The notes: generated by a model not told the origin, from the sequence alone. A DNA stretch of 64,000 bases from Arcobacter suis CECT 7833 (GCF_003544815.1 NZ_CP032100.1:992001-1056000); one strand, 5' to 3'. Counted from the first letter of the stretch, positions 17,540 through 27,308 are shown. Program-made: numbers and translations.

Positions 17540-20347
17540 ATGGAAATGTTGAAAAGCTTTGGAAGAAGAAGTTTTGTTAAAATGGCTTCTCTTGCAACAG
17601 CTCTAACTGCAACATCAGCCTTTGCAAGTACAAGTAATAACGGTGTATTAAGAGATGCGAAAGAAGAAGAGATTAAAAATCCTTTTCCTGGATCAAAACT
17701 TATAAAAACTATTTGTACGCATTGTTCTGTTGGTTGTGGTGTGATAGCTGAAGTTCATAATGGTGTGTGGGTAAGACAAGAAGTTGCTCAAGACCACCCA
17801 ATTAGTCACGGAGGACATTGTTGTAAAGGTGCTGATATGATTGATAAAATCAGAGCAACTAATAGATTACAATATCCGATGGAAAAAGTAGCTGGAAAAT
17901 GGAATAGAGTTTCTTGGGATAATGCTATGGGCAAAATTTCTAAGCAATTAATGGATTTAAGAGAAAAATTCGGTCCAGATTCAGTAATGTTTTTAGGTTC
18001 TGCAAAAGTAAGTAATGAACAAGGGTATTATATTAGAAAATTTGTTTCAATGTTTGGAACAAATAATATAGATCACCAAGCTAGAATTTGACATAGTCCA
18101 ACAGTTGCCGGTGTGGCAAATACATTTGGGTATGGAGCTATGACAAATCATTTAGGTGATATGCAAAATTCTAAAGCAATTATAATTATTGGTTCAAATC
18201 CTGCTGATAATCATCCTGTAGCAATGCAACATATATTAAAAGGGAAAGAACAAAACGGGGCAAAAATTATAGTTGTTGATCCTAGATTTACTAAAACTGC
18301 TGCTAAAGCAGATTTATATTGTAGAATTAGAACAGGTACTGATATTGCTTTTTTATATGGGGTAATTAGACTTATAAGAGAAAATAAGTGGTATGATGAA
18401 AAATTCTTAAATGATAGAGTTTATGGAATAGAAGATATTTTCAAAGAGTGTGAAGAATATACTCCTGAGAATGTTGAAGATATTACTGGACTTCCAAAAG
18501 ATTTATTAATTCAAGCTGCTACTATGTTTGCTTCTGCCGATCCTGGATGTTTAATTTGGAATCAAGGTTGGACACAACACTCAATTGGTTCATCTAATAC
18601 AAGACTCGGTTCAATTATGCAACTAATTTTAGGAAATGTTGGAAAAGCAGGTGGTGGATGTAATATCTTAAGAGGACATGATAATGTTCAAGGTTCAACG
18701 GATATTGGATGTTTATCAGATACGTTACCAGGATATTATGGTTTAGCTGAGGGATCATGGAAATACTTTTCAAAACAGTGGAAAGTTGATTATGAATGGC
18801 TAAAAGGAAGATTCAAATCAAAAGAATTAATGGAAGCAAAAGGTAATACTTTATCTTTATGGGTTCATAATGTTCTTGAAGAAGAGAATAATAAACACAA
18901 TGGTGAAACTCCACTAAAAGCATTAGTTGTAATTGGGAATGGTATTTCAACAGTTACTCAAGTTCATAAAACAAAAGAAGCATTAGATAAACTTGATTTA
19001 GTTGTATTTATTGATCCTTATGTAAATGATGCTGCTGTTATTACTACAAGAAAAGATAATTTATTTATATTACCTGCTGCTTCTCAAGTTGAAACTTCAG
19101 GAACAGTTGTAAATACAGGAAGAAGTGCACAATGGAGAAGTAAAGTTGTAGAACCACTTTATGAATCAAGAACAGACCATGATATTTTATTTGATTTTGC
19201 AAAAAGAATGGGATTCTATAATGAATTAGTTGCAGGTATGGGTAAAGGAGATAATTTCCAATGGCCAGAAGATGCAACAAATGAAATTGCAAAAGCTTTA
19301 AAAACTATTGGAATGAAAGGTGTTACTGCTGAAAGATTGAAAAAACAGCAAGAAAATTGGCACTTATTTAATTCTTCATCTTTAAAAGGAAGAGGAATTG
19401 TTGAAAAAGAATATTATGGATTACCATGGCCTTGTTGGGATGAGACTCATCCAGGAAGTCCTGTTTTATATAATACAAGTTTACCTGTATCTCAAGGTGG
19501 TATGGGATTTAGAGCAAACTTTGGATTGGAAAAAAATGGTGTAAGTTTACTTGCTGTTGAAGGAAGTGCACCAAAAGGTTCAAAAATCAATGGTGGTTAT
19601 GCTGAAATTACAGGAGCTAATATTGAAGCGTTAGCTGGAATTACTTTAACTGCTGAAGAAAAAGCACTTGTTGAAGGTAAAAACTGGAAAAATGATGATA
19701 GTGGGATTTTAGTAAAATATGCACTTGCTGCTGGACTTTGTCCTTATGGAAATGCAAAAGCTATGACTGTTGTTCCATCATTTACAGATCCAATTCCAAA
19801 ACATAGAGAGCCATTACATTCATTTAGACCAGATTTAGTTGCAAAATATCCTGCTGTTAAAGATAAAGTTAATCACTTTAGAGTTAATGTTAGATATGAA
19901 ACTGAACAAAATGCACAAGATTGGACTAAAGATTATCCAATAAATATAATTTCTGGAAGAATCGTTGAACATATGGGAACTGGAACAGAAACAAGAGCAT
20001 CTAAATATTTATCTGAATTATCAGGTGAAATGTATGGAGAATTACATCCAACATTAGCTGGTAAACTTGGGCTTAAAGACAATGAAATGATGTGGGTTTA
20101 TGGAACTGGTGGTGGAAAAATCAAAATTAAATGTAAACATAGTTTAAGAGTAGATGAAAATTCAGTATTCTTACCTCAAAATTTCTCAGGAATTTGGAGT
20201 GGAGAGAGTTTAGTGGATAGATATCCAGCGGGAACAGCACCTTATGGACTTGGTGAAAACTCAACACAAGTTACAAGTTATGGATTTGATCAACAAACAG
20301 CTTGTCCTGAGACTAAATGTTCTCTTGTAAGAATTGAAAGAGCATAG
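17540..20347 (+). CDS. fdhA: Formate dehydrogenase catalytic subunit, selenocysteine at residue 184
   Basis: Molybdenum or tungsten bis-MGD enzyme that oxidises formate to CO2 in the periplasm. One gene of 935 codons is interrupted only by an in-frame TGA at 18089-18091, in the context QARI-Sec-HSPTVAG, the exact position of the catalytic Sec in FdhF/FdnG. The N-terminal Tat signal is RRSFVKMASLATALTA. The 4Fe-4S cluster ligands are in CTHCSVGCG and GHCCKG. Motifs around the cofactor include GSNPADNHPVAMQH and NQGWTQHS. RBS AAAGGAGG precedes the ATG. fdhB starts nine bases after the stop. It needs selA, selB, selC and selD, all present in this window. Confidence 0.97.
18105..18119 (+). promoter_or_regulatory. 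SECIS hairpin of fdhA
   Basis: A perfect 5-bp stem TTGCC (18105-18109)/GGCAA (18115-18119) with loop GGTGT, starting 13 bases after the TGA. The E. coli fdhF SECIS has a similar stem and a GGUCU-type loop, where the G and U contact SelB. Here the GGU is kept. Confidence 0.85.
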
Positions 20348-20356
20348 GAGAGCAAT

Positions 20357-20950
20357 ATGAATGAAACTACAGATTTTTCAAGAATTAAATTTTATTGCGA
20401 TGAAAATCTTTGTATTGATTGTAATAGTTGTGTTGTAGCTTGTAAAGAAGCTCACGAAGTTCCTGTTGGAGTTAATAGAAGAAAAGTAATTACAGTAAAT
20501 GAAGGAATAGTAGGGAAAGAAATCTCTCTTTCTATGGCTTGTATGCATTGTGCTGATGCACCTTGCCAACAAGTTTGTCCAACAGACTGTTTTTATATTA
20601 GAACAGATGGAATTGTTTTACATGATAAAGATAAATGTATAGGTTGTGGATATTGTTTATATGCTTGTCCTTTTGGTGCTCCACAATTTCCAAAAAATGG
20701 TGCATTTGGAACAAAAGGTAAAATGGATAAATGTACTATGTGTGCTGGTGGTCCTGAAGAGACTAATTCTCATGAAGAGTTTCATAAATATGGACAAAAT
20801 AGAATTTCAGAAGGTAAAGTTCCAATGTGTGCATCTATGTGCTCAACTAAAGCTTTACTTGTTGGTGATGCCAATGAGGTTGCTTTAATTAAAACATATA
20901 GAGCAACATCACAAGGTAAAGGAATCACTACTGATTCTTATGGATGGTAG
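20357..20950 (+). CDS. fdhB: Formate dehydrogenase iron-sulfur (beta) subunit
   Basis: 197 residues with four ferredoxin-type cysteine clusters: CIDCNSCVVACKEAH (about 16-30), CMHCADAPCQQVCPTDC (about 58-74), CIGCGYCLYACPFGAP (about 95-110) and CTMC (about 128) with partners near CASMCSTKAL. This is the four-cluster electron wire of membrane formate dehydrogenases, moving electrons from FdhA to the cytochrome subunit. It has no Tat signal of its own and probably travels with FdhA. It is tightly linked to fdhA and fdhC. Confidence 0.95.
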   Translation: MNETTDFSRIKFYCDENLCIDCNSCVVACKEAHEVPVGVNRRKVITVNEGIVGKEISLSMACMHCADAPCQQVCPTDCFYIRTDGIVLHDKDKCIGCGYCLYACPFGAPQFPKNGAFGTKGKMDKCTMCAGGPEETNSHEEFHKYGQNRISEGKVPMCASMCSTKALLVGDANEVALIKTYRATSQGKGITTDSYGW

Positions 20951-20958
20951 GAAAGAAT

Positions 20959-21918
20959 ATGGAAAATAGCTCATTTTTTCACAGAAATAAAGCGTATATT
21001 CTTACTCTTCTTGGGCTATCATTAGTAGGATTTGTATTTGTTAAATTTATGATGGTTATGGATTGGGAATATCTAATTAAATACACACTTCATGTTATAA
21101 CTGGTGGAAATTTGGATGGAGTTTTAGCTCCTCCAACTTCTAATTATCAAGGTATGGTAAATGCAGCATTTGGACCAAATTATGAGGCAATTGCACCTGA
21201 GATAATTAGAGCTAGTAATGAAAGACAACTTTATATTTGGTGGGTTTTTGTTGCCGAAATAGCTATATTTTGTGTAATGTACACTATAAGTGGGAGAAAA
21301 GAAGCTCTTATTACAAGACCAAACGATCAAGTTCAAGTATTTTCAATATTTCATAGAGCAGTTATTTGGTTAAATGTTATTATTATAATTACATTGATAA
21401 TCACTGGATTTAATATAACATGGAGTTTAAGAAGTGAAGGTGGATTTATACCTTTTATGCTTAGAGGAACACATGAAATTACAGGTTTAATTTGGTTTCC
21501 TATTTGGTTACTAATGACTATTATTGCCTTTAAAGATATTAAGCTATTATCAAAAAATAGTTTATTAGGAAAAATAATTTTACCTGGAAAATATAAACCT
21601 ATGAAAAGAATTATTTTTATAGTATTTGTTTTAATGGGTGCTGGATTATTAACAAGTGGTTTTATAATTTGGTATTTACATCCAGATTCACATACTCATG
21701 CTCAAGTTATTCAGTTTAAAAGAGCATTACTTTATGTTCATTTTGGATCTAGTGTATTAATTATGTTTTTTTTAATGGATTTCGTATATTCTGCTTTAGT
21801 TGCAGTAAAAGGTAATCTAAAAGGACTAATTACAGGTAAATATCCAAGGGAACATTTGGAACAATTAGCTCCTGATGTTTTAGCAGATATTGAAAATAAA
21901 AAAGGAAAAATGGCATGA
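20959..21918 (+). CDS. fdhC: Formate dehydrogenase cytochrome b (gamma) subunit
   Basis: Integral membrane cytochrome b556-type subunit of 319 residues that passes electrons from FdhB to menaquinone. Hydrophobic helices lie at about residues 12-32, 93-113, 135-158, 178-198, 220-243 and 260-282. Candidate haem histidines occur in FHRAVIWLN, GTHEITGLIW and LYVHFGSSVL. I chose ATG 20959 behind TAGGAAAG rather than the in-frame ATG at 20944, which overlaps the fdhB stop. The fdhD start overlaps its stop (ATGA). Residues 33-80 form a periplasmic loop. Confidence 0.93.
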   Translation: MENSSFFHRNKAYILTLLGLSLVGFVFVKFMMVMDWEYLIKYTLHVITGGNLDGVLAPPTSNYQGMVNAAFGPNYEAIAPEIIRASNERQLYIWWVFVAEIAIFCVMYTISGRKEALITRPNDQVQVFSIFHRAVIWLNVIIIITLIITGFNITWSLRSEGGFIPFMLRGTHEITGLIWFPIWLLMTIIAFKDIKLLSKNSLLGKIILPGKYKPMKRIIFIVFVLMGAGLLTSGFIIWYLHPDSHTHAQVIQFKRALLYVHFGSSVLIMFFLMDFVYSALVAVKGNLKGLITGKYPREHLEQLAPDVLADIENKKGKMA

Positions 21919-22745
21919 CTAAGCCTTTGAGAAGTGAAAACTTCTCCCTTTTTCATGATAATTTAGACGATTATACAAGAGAAATAATTGTTGAAAAGTT
22001 TTATGAAGACGGGATAGAAACAGTTGAAGATTATGTTATAAAAGAAGATAAAATTGAATTTTTCTTAAATGGAAAGAAGTTTTTATCAGTTATGAGTATA
22101 GCTCAACATCAAGATGCACATCTTGTTGGATTTTTATTAAGTGAAGCGGTAATAAATGATTTTACGGATATTGAATCTATAACTGTAAGTGAAGATGGAT
22201 TAAAAGTAGAAGTTATTGCAAATGTTAGTGATGAAGGATATTCAAATCTTTTTAAAGAAAAAACTTTAACTTCTGGTTGTTGTATTGGAGTTACTGGAAA
22301 TGCAGAAAAAGTTTTTGATTGTGCATTCATAAATACAGATTATAAAGTACATGCAAAAGATATTTTATCTAATATGAGATTATTTAATAACTCATCAAAA
22401 CTCTTTGATAATACAGGATGTGTTCATAAAGCAGAACTTATTTTAGAAGATGGTACAATTTTTATCGCTGAAGATATTGGTCGACATAATGCAATTGACA
22501 AGGTTATTGGACTTGCAAGTATGAATAAAAAAGATGTTAAAAAATCAGTTTTATATGCAACTGGAAGATTATCAATGGAAATGGTTGTAAAATGTGTAAT
22601 GCATAAAATACCAATAGTTGTTTCAAAAGCAGCAGTGACTTTTCAAGGTATTAAATCAGCAAATGAACATGGAGTTACACTTGTAGGATTTGCAAGGGGT
22701 AATAAAATGAATGTATATACTCACTCAGGAAGAATAAATGTCTAG
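21915..22745 (+). CDS. fdhD: FdhD, sulfurtransferase for formate dehydrogenase maturation
   Basis: 276 residues. FdhD carries sulfur from a cysteine desulfurase to the bis-MGD cofactor of FDH, an essential sulfuration step. Recognisable stretches are HLVGFLLSEAVI, EDIGRHNAIDKVIG, YATGRLSMEMVVKC and HGVTLVGFARG. The sulfur-carrying cysteines, CxxC in E. coli, appear here as an adjacent pair, TSGCCIGVTG (about residue 118), a variation worth noting. It overlaps the fdhC stop by four bases and its end overlaps the start of the ModE-like gene by eight bases. Confidence 0.93.
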   Translation: MTKPLRSENFSLFHDNLDDYTREIIVEKFYEDGIETVEDYVIKEDKIEFFLNGKKFLSVMSIAQHQDAHLVGFLLSEAVINDFTDIESITVSEDGLKVEVIANVSDEGYSNLFKEKTLTSGCCIGVTGNAEKVFDCAFINTDYKVHAKDILSNMRLFNNSSKLFDNTGCVHKAELILEDGTIFIAEDIGRHNAIDKVIGLASMNKKDVKKSVLYATGRLSMEMVVKCVMHKIPIVVSKAAVTFQGIKSANEHGVTLVGFARGNKMNVYTHSGRINV

Positions 22746-23157
22746 TATAGATGATAATGTCAGTATAAAATTAGATAATATCCAAAAAGAATTTTTGATG
22801 ACAAATTTAGATGAAGAGGGAAAACTATCTTGTCTAAAAGCCTTTAAAGTTGCAAGATTAATTGGTAAAGAACCAAAAGAAATGAGTGCAATTACAAAAA
22901 GTTTAGATATAAGAATTACAAATTGTGAACTTGGAGTTTTTGGAAAGTTAAAATTTCAAGATCCTAATATTCAAGTTTATAATAGATTAAAACAAAATTA
23001 TATGGGACATAAAACTTTAGAATGTAAAGTATTATGGGATGAAGCTAAAAAATCTACATTAAAAACAGTAGGTTCTACTGTTAAAAATTCTGATATTGAA
23101 GTTAGCCATTGTCAACTTGGTTGTTTTCGAGAGAAAAAAAATAAAAAGAATGATTAA
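22738..23157 (+). CDS. ModE-like/helix-turn-helix protein of the fdh operon
   Basis: 139 residues. It contains a helix-turn-helix-like stretch (LSCLKAFKVARLIGKEPKEM) followed by RITNCELGVFG, and ends with a second copy of the same type of motif, VSHCQLGCFREKK. Comparable small proteins in fdh loci of Campylobacter are annotated as ModE-like regulators; I cannot confirm molybdate binding and there is no clear MOP domain. The duplicated Cys-x-LG-x-F motif is the main visible feature. It overlaps fdhD by eight bases and the desulfurase-like gene by eight bases, so its role is tied to FDH. Confidence 0.6.
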   Translation: MSSIDDNVSIKLDNIQKEFLMTNLDEEGKLSCLKAFKVARLIGKEPKEMSAITKSLDIRITNCELGVFGKLKFQDPNIQVYNRLKQNYMGHKTLECKVLWDEAKKSTLKTVGSTVKNSDIEVSHCQLGCFREKKNKKND

Positions 23158-24127
23158 ACTAAATTATTTACAATATTCAAAACTAAAAAACATAGAAATA
23201 TCTAATGATTTTTCATTAAGTGCATTGACATCAAATGATGAATTTGAAGCTTTAAATTTAGAGTATAAAAATCTATTTGGATATAAAAAATTAAAAACAT
23301 TTTTTTTTTCTAAAGAAGGATTTTTAGGACTTTTTTTAGAACTAAAAGGAAAAATTGCAATAAGCTGCGGTGAAAGCGAAGCAATAATTGAAGCTGGACA
23401 ACTTTATGAAAGTTTAGGGTTTGAAATAATTTGGATAAAGTTAAACAAAGATGGAAAAGTAAATTTAAAGAAAATAGAAAATGAAAATATAGATTTTCTT
23501 TTTTTATCTTCTTATGTTATGGATACCTTTGTAAAAACTTCTATAGAAGATGTAAAAGAATTAACATCTGCAAAAATTATATCAAATGCAAGTGCCCATT
23601 TTGATAAAAATAGTGATGCTGTTTATTTTGATAATTATAAATTAATAGGATTTAACACTTCAGGAGTTCTGTTATTTAATGAAAATATTTTTTCTTTATT
23701 ATCTGTTGGGCAAATCGATAGTTTAGCTGTAAAACTATGTTTAGATGCTATTAAAAATCAAAAATTTAACTATAAATTAAAAGCAATTTTTTTAGAAAAA
23801 CTAAAAGAAAAGTTTCAAGAGAATATTTACTTTTTTGTAAATCCAGATGATACTTTGGAATATTCATTACATTTTGGATTAAAAGGTATAAAAGCTAGAG
23901 AATTAATACGAACTTTGTCTCTAAATAAAATCTTTATCTCAAATGGTGAAGGTTGTTCATTAGGATTATCAAAACCTTCAAGAATCATTCAAAATATGGG
24001 ATATGATGAATTAACAAGCCGAAATTCTATAAGCTTTTCTTTTGTAGATGATTTAAAAGATGAAGATATAGAAAAAGTTGTGAATACTGTTTATTTGAAG
24101 TATAAACAGATAAAGTCGTTTGCTTAA
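23150..24127 (+). CDS. Divergent cysteine desulfurase-like PLP protein
   Basis: 325 residues from ATG 23150; the longer frame from 23096 only overlaps the preceding gene. It resembles NifS/IscS class V aminotransferases but is much reduced. A likely PLP lysine lies in DNYKLIGFNTSGVLLFN, where IscS has HKxxGPKG. A candidate active-site cysteine lies in NGEGCSLGLSKPSRIIQNMG, like the GSACTS...PSYVL segment of IscS. The cofactor region before the lysine (usual SxDxxQ) is hard to recognise. As the last gene of the fdh operon it is a natural sulfur donor for FdhD, or a selenium donor for SelD; both are inference. It could also be catalytically inactive. Confidence 0.7.
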   Translation: MIKLNYLQYSKLKNIEISNDFSLSALTSNDEFEALNLEYKNLFGYKKLKTFFFSKEGFLGLFLELKGKIAISCGESEAIIEAGQLYESLGFEIIWIKLNKDGKVNLKKIENENIDFLFLSSYVMDTFVKTSIEDVKELTSAKIISNASAHFDKNSDAVYFDNYKLIGFNTSGVLLFNENIFSLLSVGQIDSLAVKLCLDAIKNQKFNYKLKAIFLEKLKEKFQENIYFFVNPDDTLEYSLHFGLKGIKARELIRTLSLNKIFISNGEGCSLGLSKPSRIIQNMGYDELTSRNSISFSFVDDLKDEDIEKVVNTVYLKYKQIKSFA

Positions 24128-24196
24128 TTAATTTAGATAAAATAATTTTAAAAATATTTCATTAATTAAATAATAAATATTTAATAGGAATTAAAC

Positions 24197-25561
24197 TTGA
24201 GTAAATTAATATATACTTTTTTGAAAAATAGCTTTTTATATGAAGATAAATTTTTAATTAATAATTATTCCAAATTTTCAGATAAAGAAATTGAAAAAGA
24301 ATTTGAAAGATATAGAAATTATATTTTAAAAAATATACATAATCTTTATGAAGAAATTACTATTTATTCAAATCAAATAAAAATATTTAATACAAATACT
24401 CTTATGAATTTTTCAAAAATAAAACAAATGTCAATTTATTTAGATCAGGTAATAATTACTGATCCATTATTTGAAATATCAACACCAACTAATACAACTC
24501 AGAATATTTTTAATGAATATCTAGGAGTTAAAAAAGATAATTTAATTAACAGAAAAAACTTAGTTGAAATTATACAAAAATTTAAAAATGCTGAAATTCT
24601 AGTGGAATCAACTTATTTGAAATTTTTTCCAACAAGTTATTTTTTTGAACCCAAAAGTGAAATCCCTTTTACTTATTCAGAAAATCAATATGGAAATATA
24701 TTACCCCGTAATATAATGAATTTATATTATGAAAATAAACTAGTAAGAAGTTTTAAGAAAAATGGACAATATTTAACTATAAATAAAAATTTTGAGATTG
24801 ACAGAACGATTGAAGTTTTATTTAAAAATGATGATACAGAGTTTATGAATATGTACAATTTATTTGAACGAGAAATAATAAGTATCAATGAAAAAGAAAG
24901 AAAGATTGAATTTGCAATGACTCTACCAAATACACCACCTTCAAAAGAAAGTTTTGATAGTTGGGTTACTCAATCAATTAATCTAAGTAGCATAGCTCAT
25001 TTTAGAAAAATTTCTATGGATATTAGTTTATCAACAAAATTAAAAGCTCAATATATTACAACATCTAGTTTTGTAAGTGAGTTATTAAAAAGTCAATTTA
25101 ATATACATCCTAATATTAAAAGTAATGTAACGGATTTAATGCTAAATTTTGATTTAAATTTTTTTGAGGATATTGACATAAGAGATTTGATGTCTATTCG
25201 AAAAGATGATGGGGAAGAATTTGAATTATTTAGACGGGAATTAGAAAAACAATTGAGAGATTTGAAGCTTGAAAGAGATGTTTCAAAAATAAAATCAAAA
25301 ATTGAAGATGTAAAACATGAACTCGAAGAAGTTCAAATTGCTGCAATTAATTCTAAAATAAAGAGTATAAAAAATAAATCTTCAATAGATATAGGAATAG
25401 GACTTGCTGGATTAGGTGCATCAGTTTTTACGAGTGGTATTTCAACTTTTGTAACTTTAGTTTCAATCTTTAATGGCTATAAAACTTATACTGAGTATCA
25501 AAACGAAATAAAAGAAAATCCCTCGTATTTTTTATGGAAAGTTAAAGGTATAAATAAATAA
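24197..25561 (+). CDS. Hypothetical protein with coiled coil and C-terminal hydrophobic hairpin
   Basis: 454 residues from a TTG start behind TAGGAATT. I do not recognise a family. A charged helical stretch at about residues 340-395 (repeated Lys/Glu, for example ELEKQLRDLKLERDVSKIK) predicts a coiled coil. It is followed by a glycine-rich hydrophobic segment (about 398-425, IGIGLAGLGASVFTSG) that could insert in a membrane. There is no signal peptide. It stands alone, 69 bases after the fdh operon, and ends at a strong bidirectional terminator. Long hydrophobic C-terminal tails of this sort occur in membrane-active or scaffold proteins, but no function is claimed. Confidence 0.7.
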   Translation: MSKLIYTFLKNSFLYEDKFLINNYSKFSDKEIEKEFERYRNYILKNIHNLYEEITIYSNQIKIFNTNTLMNFSKIKQMSIYLDQVIITDPLFEISTPTNTTQNIFNEYLGVKKDNLINRKNLVEIIQKFKNAEILVESTYLKFFPTSYFFEPKSEIPFTYSENQYGNILPRNIMNLYYENKLVRSFKKNGQYLTINKNFEIDRTIEVLFKNDDTEFMNMYNLFEREIISINEKERKIEFAMTLPNTPPSKESFDSWVTQSINLSSIAHFRKISMDISLSTKLKAQYITTSSFVSELLKSQFNIHPNIKSNVTDLMLNFDLNFFEDIDIRDLMSIRKDDGEEFELFRRELEKQLRDLKLERDVSKIKSKIEDVKHELEEVQIAAINSKIKSIKNKSSIDIGIGLAGLGASVFTSGISTFVTLVSIFNGYKTYTEYQNEIKENPSYFLWKVKGINK

Positions 25562-25592
25562 ATAAAATTATTTACATATATAGATGAGAATT

Positions 25593-25620
25593 AAAAAAGA
25601 CACTAAAAAGTGTCTTTTTT
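25593..25620. terminator. Bidirectional terminator
   Basis: AAAAAAGACACT, loop AAAA, AGTGTCTTTTTT: a perfect 12-bp stem with T runs on both strands. It separates the convergent hypothetical gene and fccB. Confidence 0.92.
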
Positions 25621-26895
25621 TTATTTAAAAATATCAGCCATTTGGTTTTTATACCAAGCAACTGCATATTGAGCTTCTTGAGCTCTGAAACTAGCTTCCG
25701 CATTTGCAGGACTTAATCCACCAGCATCTTTAAGTGCAACAATTTCATTATCATGGGCTTCATAAACAGCAGCTATTGAAATTGCATAAGTTGGAGAAAC
25801 CAAACTATAACAAGTATTTGCTAGTTTTGGAGGATTTATATTTGGCATATCTTTTAAACTTCTTGAAATTTGTAAAGCTACAATTTTTCCTTGAGAGTTT
25901 GCAGAAAAGCCTGATTTTGGCATTGGAGCTGCAACTGCTGCATCACCAATTACATAAATATCTTTTACAAGTTTTGACTCAAATGTTTTAGCGTTAATAG
26001 GACACCAGTCACCTTGTGTTAATCCTGAATCAAAAGCTAATTGTCCAGCTTTTTGGTCTGGAATATAGTTTAAAACATCTGCAATTACTTCTTCATCTTC
26101 TGTTGTTACAATTTTATCTTTTGGATTAACAGATACTACTTTTCCACCAAATTCAACATTTCTCCACTCTATCATATCACCATAAAGTTTTTCCCAACCT
26201 TCTTGAAATAACGCTTGTTTAGAAAATTTATTTTTTTGATCCAAAATGATAATTTTAGAATTAGGTTTATTTGTTTTCAAATAATGTGCAACTAAAGAAA
26301 CCCTTTCATAAGGTCCAGGAGGACATCTAAATGGATCTTTTGGTGCAACCATTACAAAAGTTCCACCATCTTTCATATTTTCAAGTTGTTCTCTTAAAAG
26401 TGAAGTTTGTGCTCCTGCTTTATAGGCATGAGGTGCATAAAGTTCAGAACCTTCAACATAACCATTTTCATATTTAAAATCAATTCCTGGGGCAACTATG
26501 GCTTTTGTATAAGGTATTATTTTCCCATTTTCTAAAATAACACTATTTATAGTTGCATCAACTTTTTTTACTTTTTCATGTATTACAATAATTTTGTATT
26601 TTTTCTCTAAAGTTTTATAATCGTGTTTTATATATTCTATTTTATTCATACCTGCAATTACCGTATTTCCAAATGGACAAGTATAATAATCCTTATTTTG
26701 TTCTATTAAAATGATTTCTGTCTCAGGGGTAAATTTTTTTAGATATTTAGCAGCTGTTGCTCCACCAAATCCTCCACCTACAATTACAACTCTTTTTTTA
26801 TTTTTTGGTATTGCCATATTTGCAAGACCTGTAGAAGCAGCAAGTGAAAGAGCCGTTGCTCCTAAAAGTATTTTGTTAAAATTTCTTCTATTCAT
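25621..26895 (-). CDS. fccB: Sulfide dehydrogenase flavoprotein subunit (flavocytochrome c type)
   Basis: Periplasmic FAD protein that oxidises sulfide to sulfur and passes electrons to a c-type cytochrome. 424 residues from ATG 26895 (RBS AAGGA). It has a Tat-like signal (MNRRNFNKILLGATALSLAA) and the FAD Rossmann motif VVIVGGGFGGATAAKYL. The family segment YTCPFGNTVIAG carries the redox cysteine, with CPPGPYER further on. The C-terminal region has YVIGDAAVAAPMPKSGFSAN, the second FAD motif. The cytochrome gene lies 10 bases upstream on the same strand, the usual FccA-FccB pair. Confidence 0.9.
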   Translation of the reverse strand: MNRRNFNKILLGATALSLAASTGLANMAIPKNKKRVVIVGGGFGGATAAKYLKKFTPETEIILIEQNKDYYTCPFGNTVIAGMNKIEYIKHDYKTLEKKYKIIVIHEKVKKVDATINSVILENGKIIPYTKAIVAPGIDFKYENGYVEGSELYAPHAYKAGAQTSLLREQLENMKDGGTFVMVAPKDPFRCPPGPYERVSLVAHYLKTNKPNSKIIILDQKNKFSKQALFQEGWEKLYGDMIEWRNVEFGGKVVSVNPKDKIVTTEDEEVIADVLNYIPDQKAGQLAFDSGLTQGDWCPINAKTFESKLVKDIYVIGDAAVAAPMPKSGFSANSQGKIVALQISRSLKDMPNINPPKLANTCYSLVSPTYAISIAAVYEAHDNEIVALKDAGGLSPANAEASFRAQEAQYAVAWYKNQMADIFK

Positions 26896-26905
26896 AATAG
26901 ATTCC

Positions 26906-27202
26906 TTATTTTTCAACATTTGAAAAATAATAAGCAATTTGTTCTAACTCTTCATCTGTAAAACCTTTTACATGTTTTTGCATCATTGTTCCAGTTTTTT
27001 TGCCATTTTTATAATCCAATAATATTTGATATAAACCAGCTTTGTCCATACCTGCAATATATGGAGTAAATGATTCAGATTTTCCTTCTGTTCCATGACA
27101 AGAGGTACATGATAATGATAACATTTCAGCTTCTATTGGATCATATTCTACTGCGTAAGAAAAGCCATATAGACATAATAAAACAAGTGCTATTTTTTTC
27201 AT
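26906..27202 (-). CDS. fccA: Cytochrome c subunit partner of the sulfide dehydrogenase
   Basis: 98 residues from ATG 27202 (RBS AAGGA). A signal peptide ends near FSYA, followed by a single c-haem site SCTSCHGTEG and a likely Met ligand in the GTMMQKH stretch. This is a class I c553-like monohaem cytochrome that would accept electrons from FccB in the periplasm. The ORF extends upstream to 27220, but the RBS supports the later start. Confidence 0.9.
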   Translation of the reverse strand: MKKIALVLLCLYGFSYAVEYDPIEAEMLSLSCTSCHGTEGKSESFTPYIAGMDKAGLYQILLDYKNGKKTGTMMQKHVKGFTDEELEQIAYYFSNVEK

Positions 27203-27308
27203 TTTTTTTCCTTGAATCATATTAAAATAGAGTATTTTATATGAGTTAAATGTTGAGTTTTTAAAACAAAGTTTAAGTGGAATATCATATTAATTTAAGC
27301 TTAATTTA

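Noticed and set aside
18089-18091. Nonsense mutation in fdhA
   Set aside because: The TGA sits at the family's Sec position with a SECIS hairpin behind it, and all sel genes are present.
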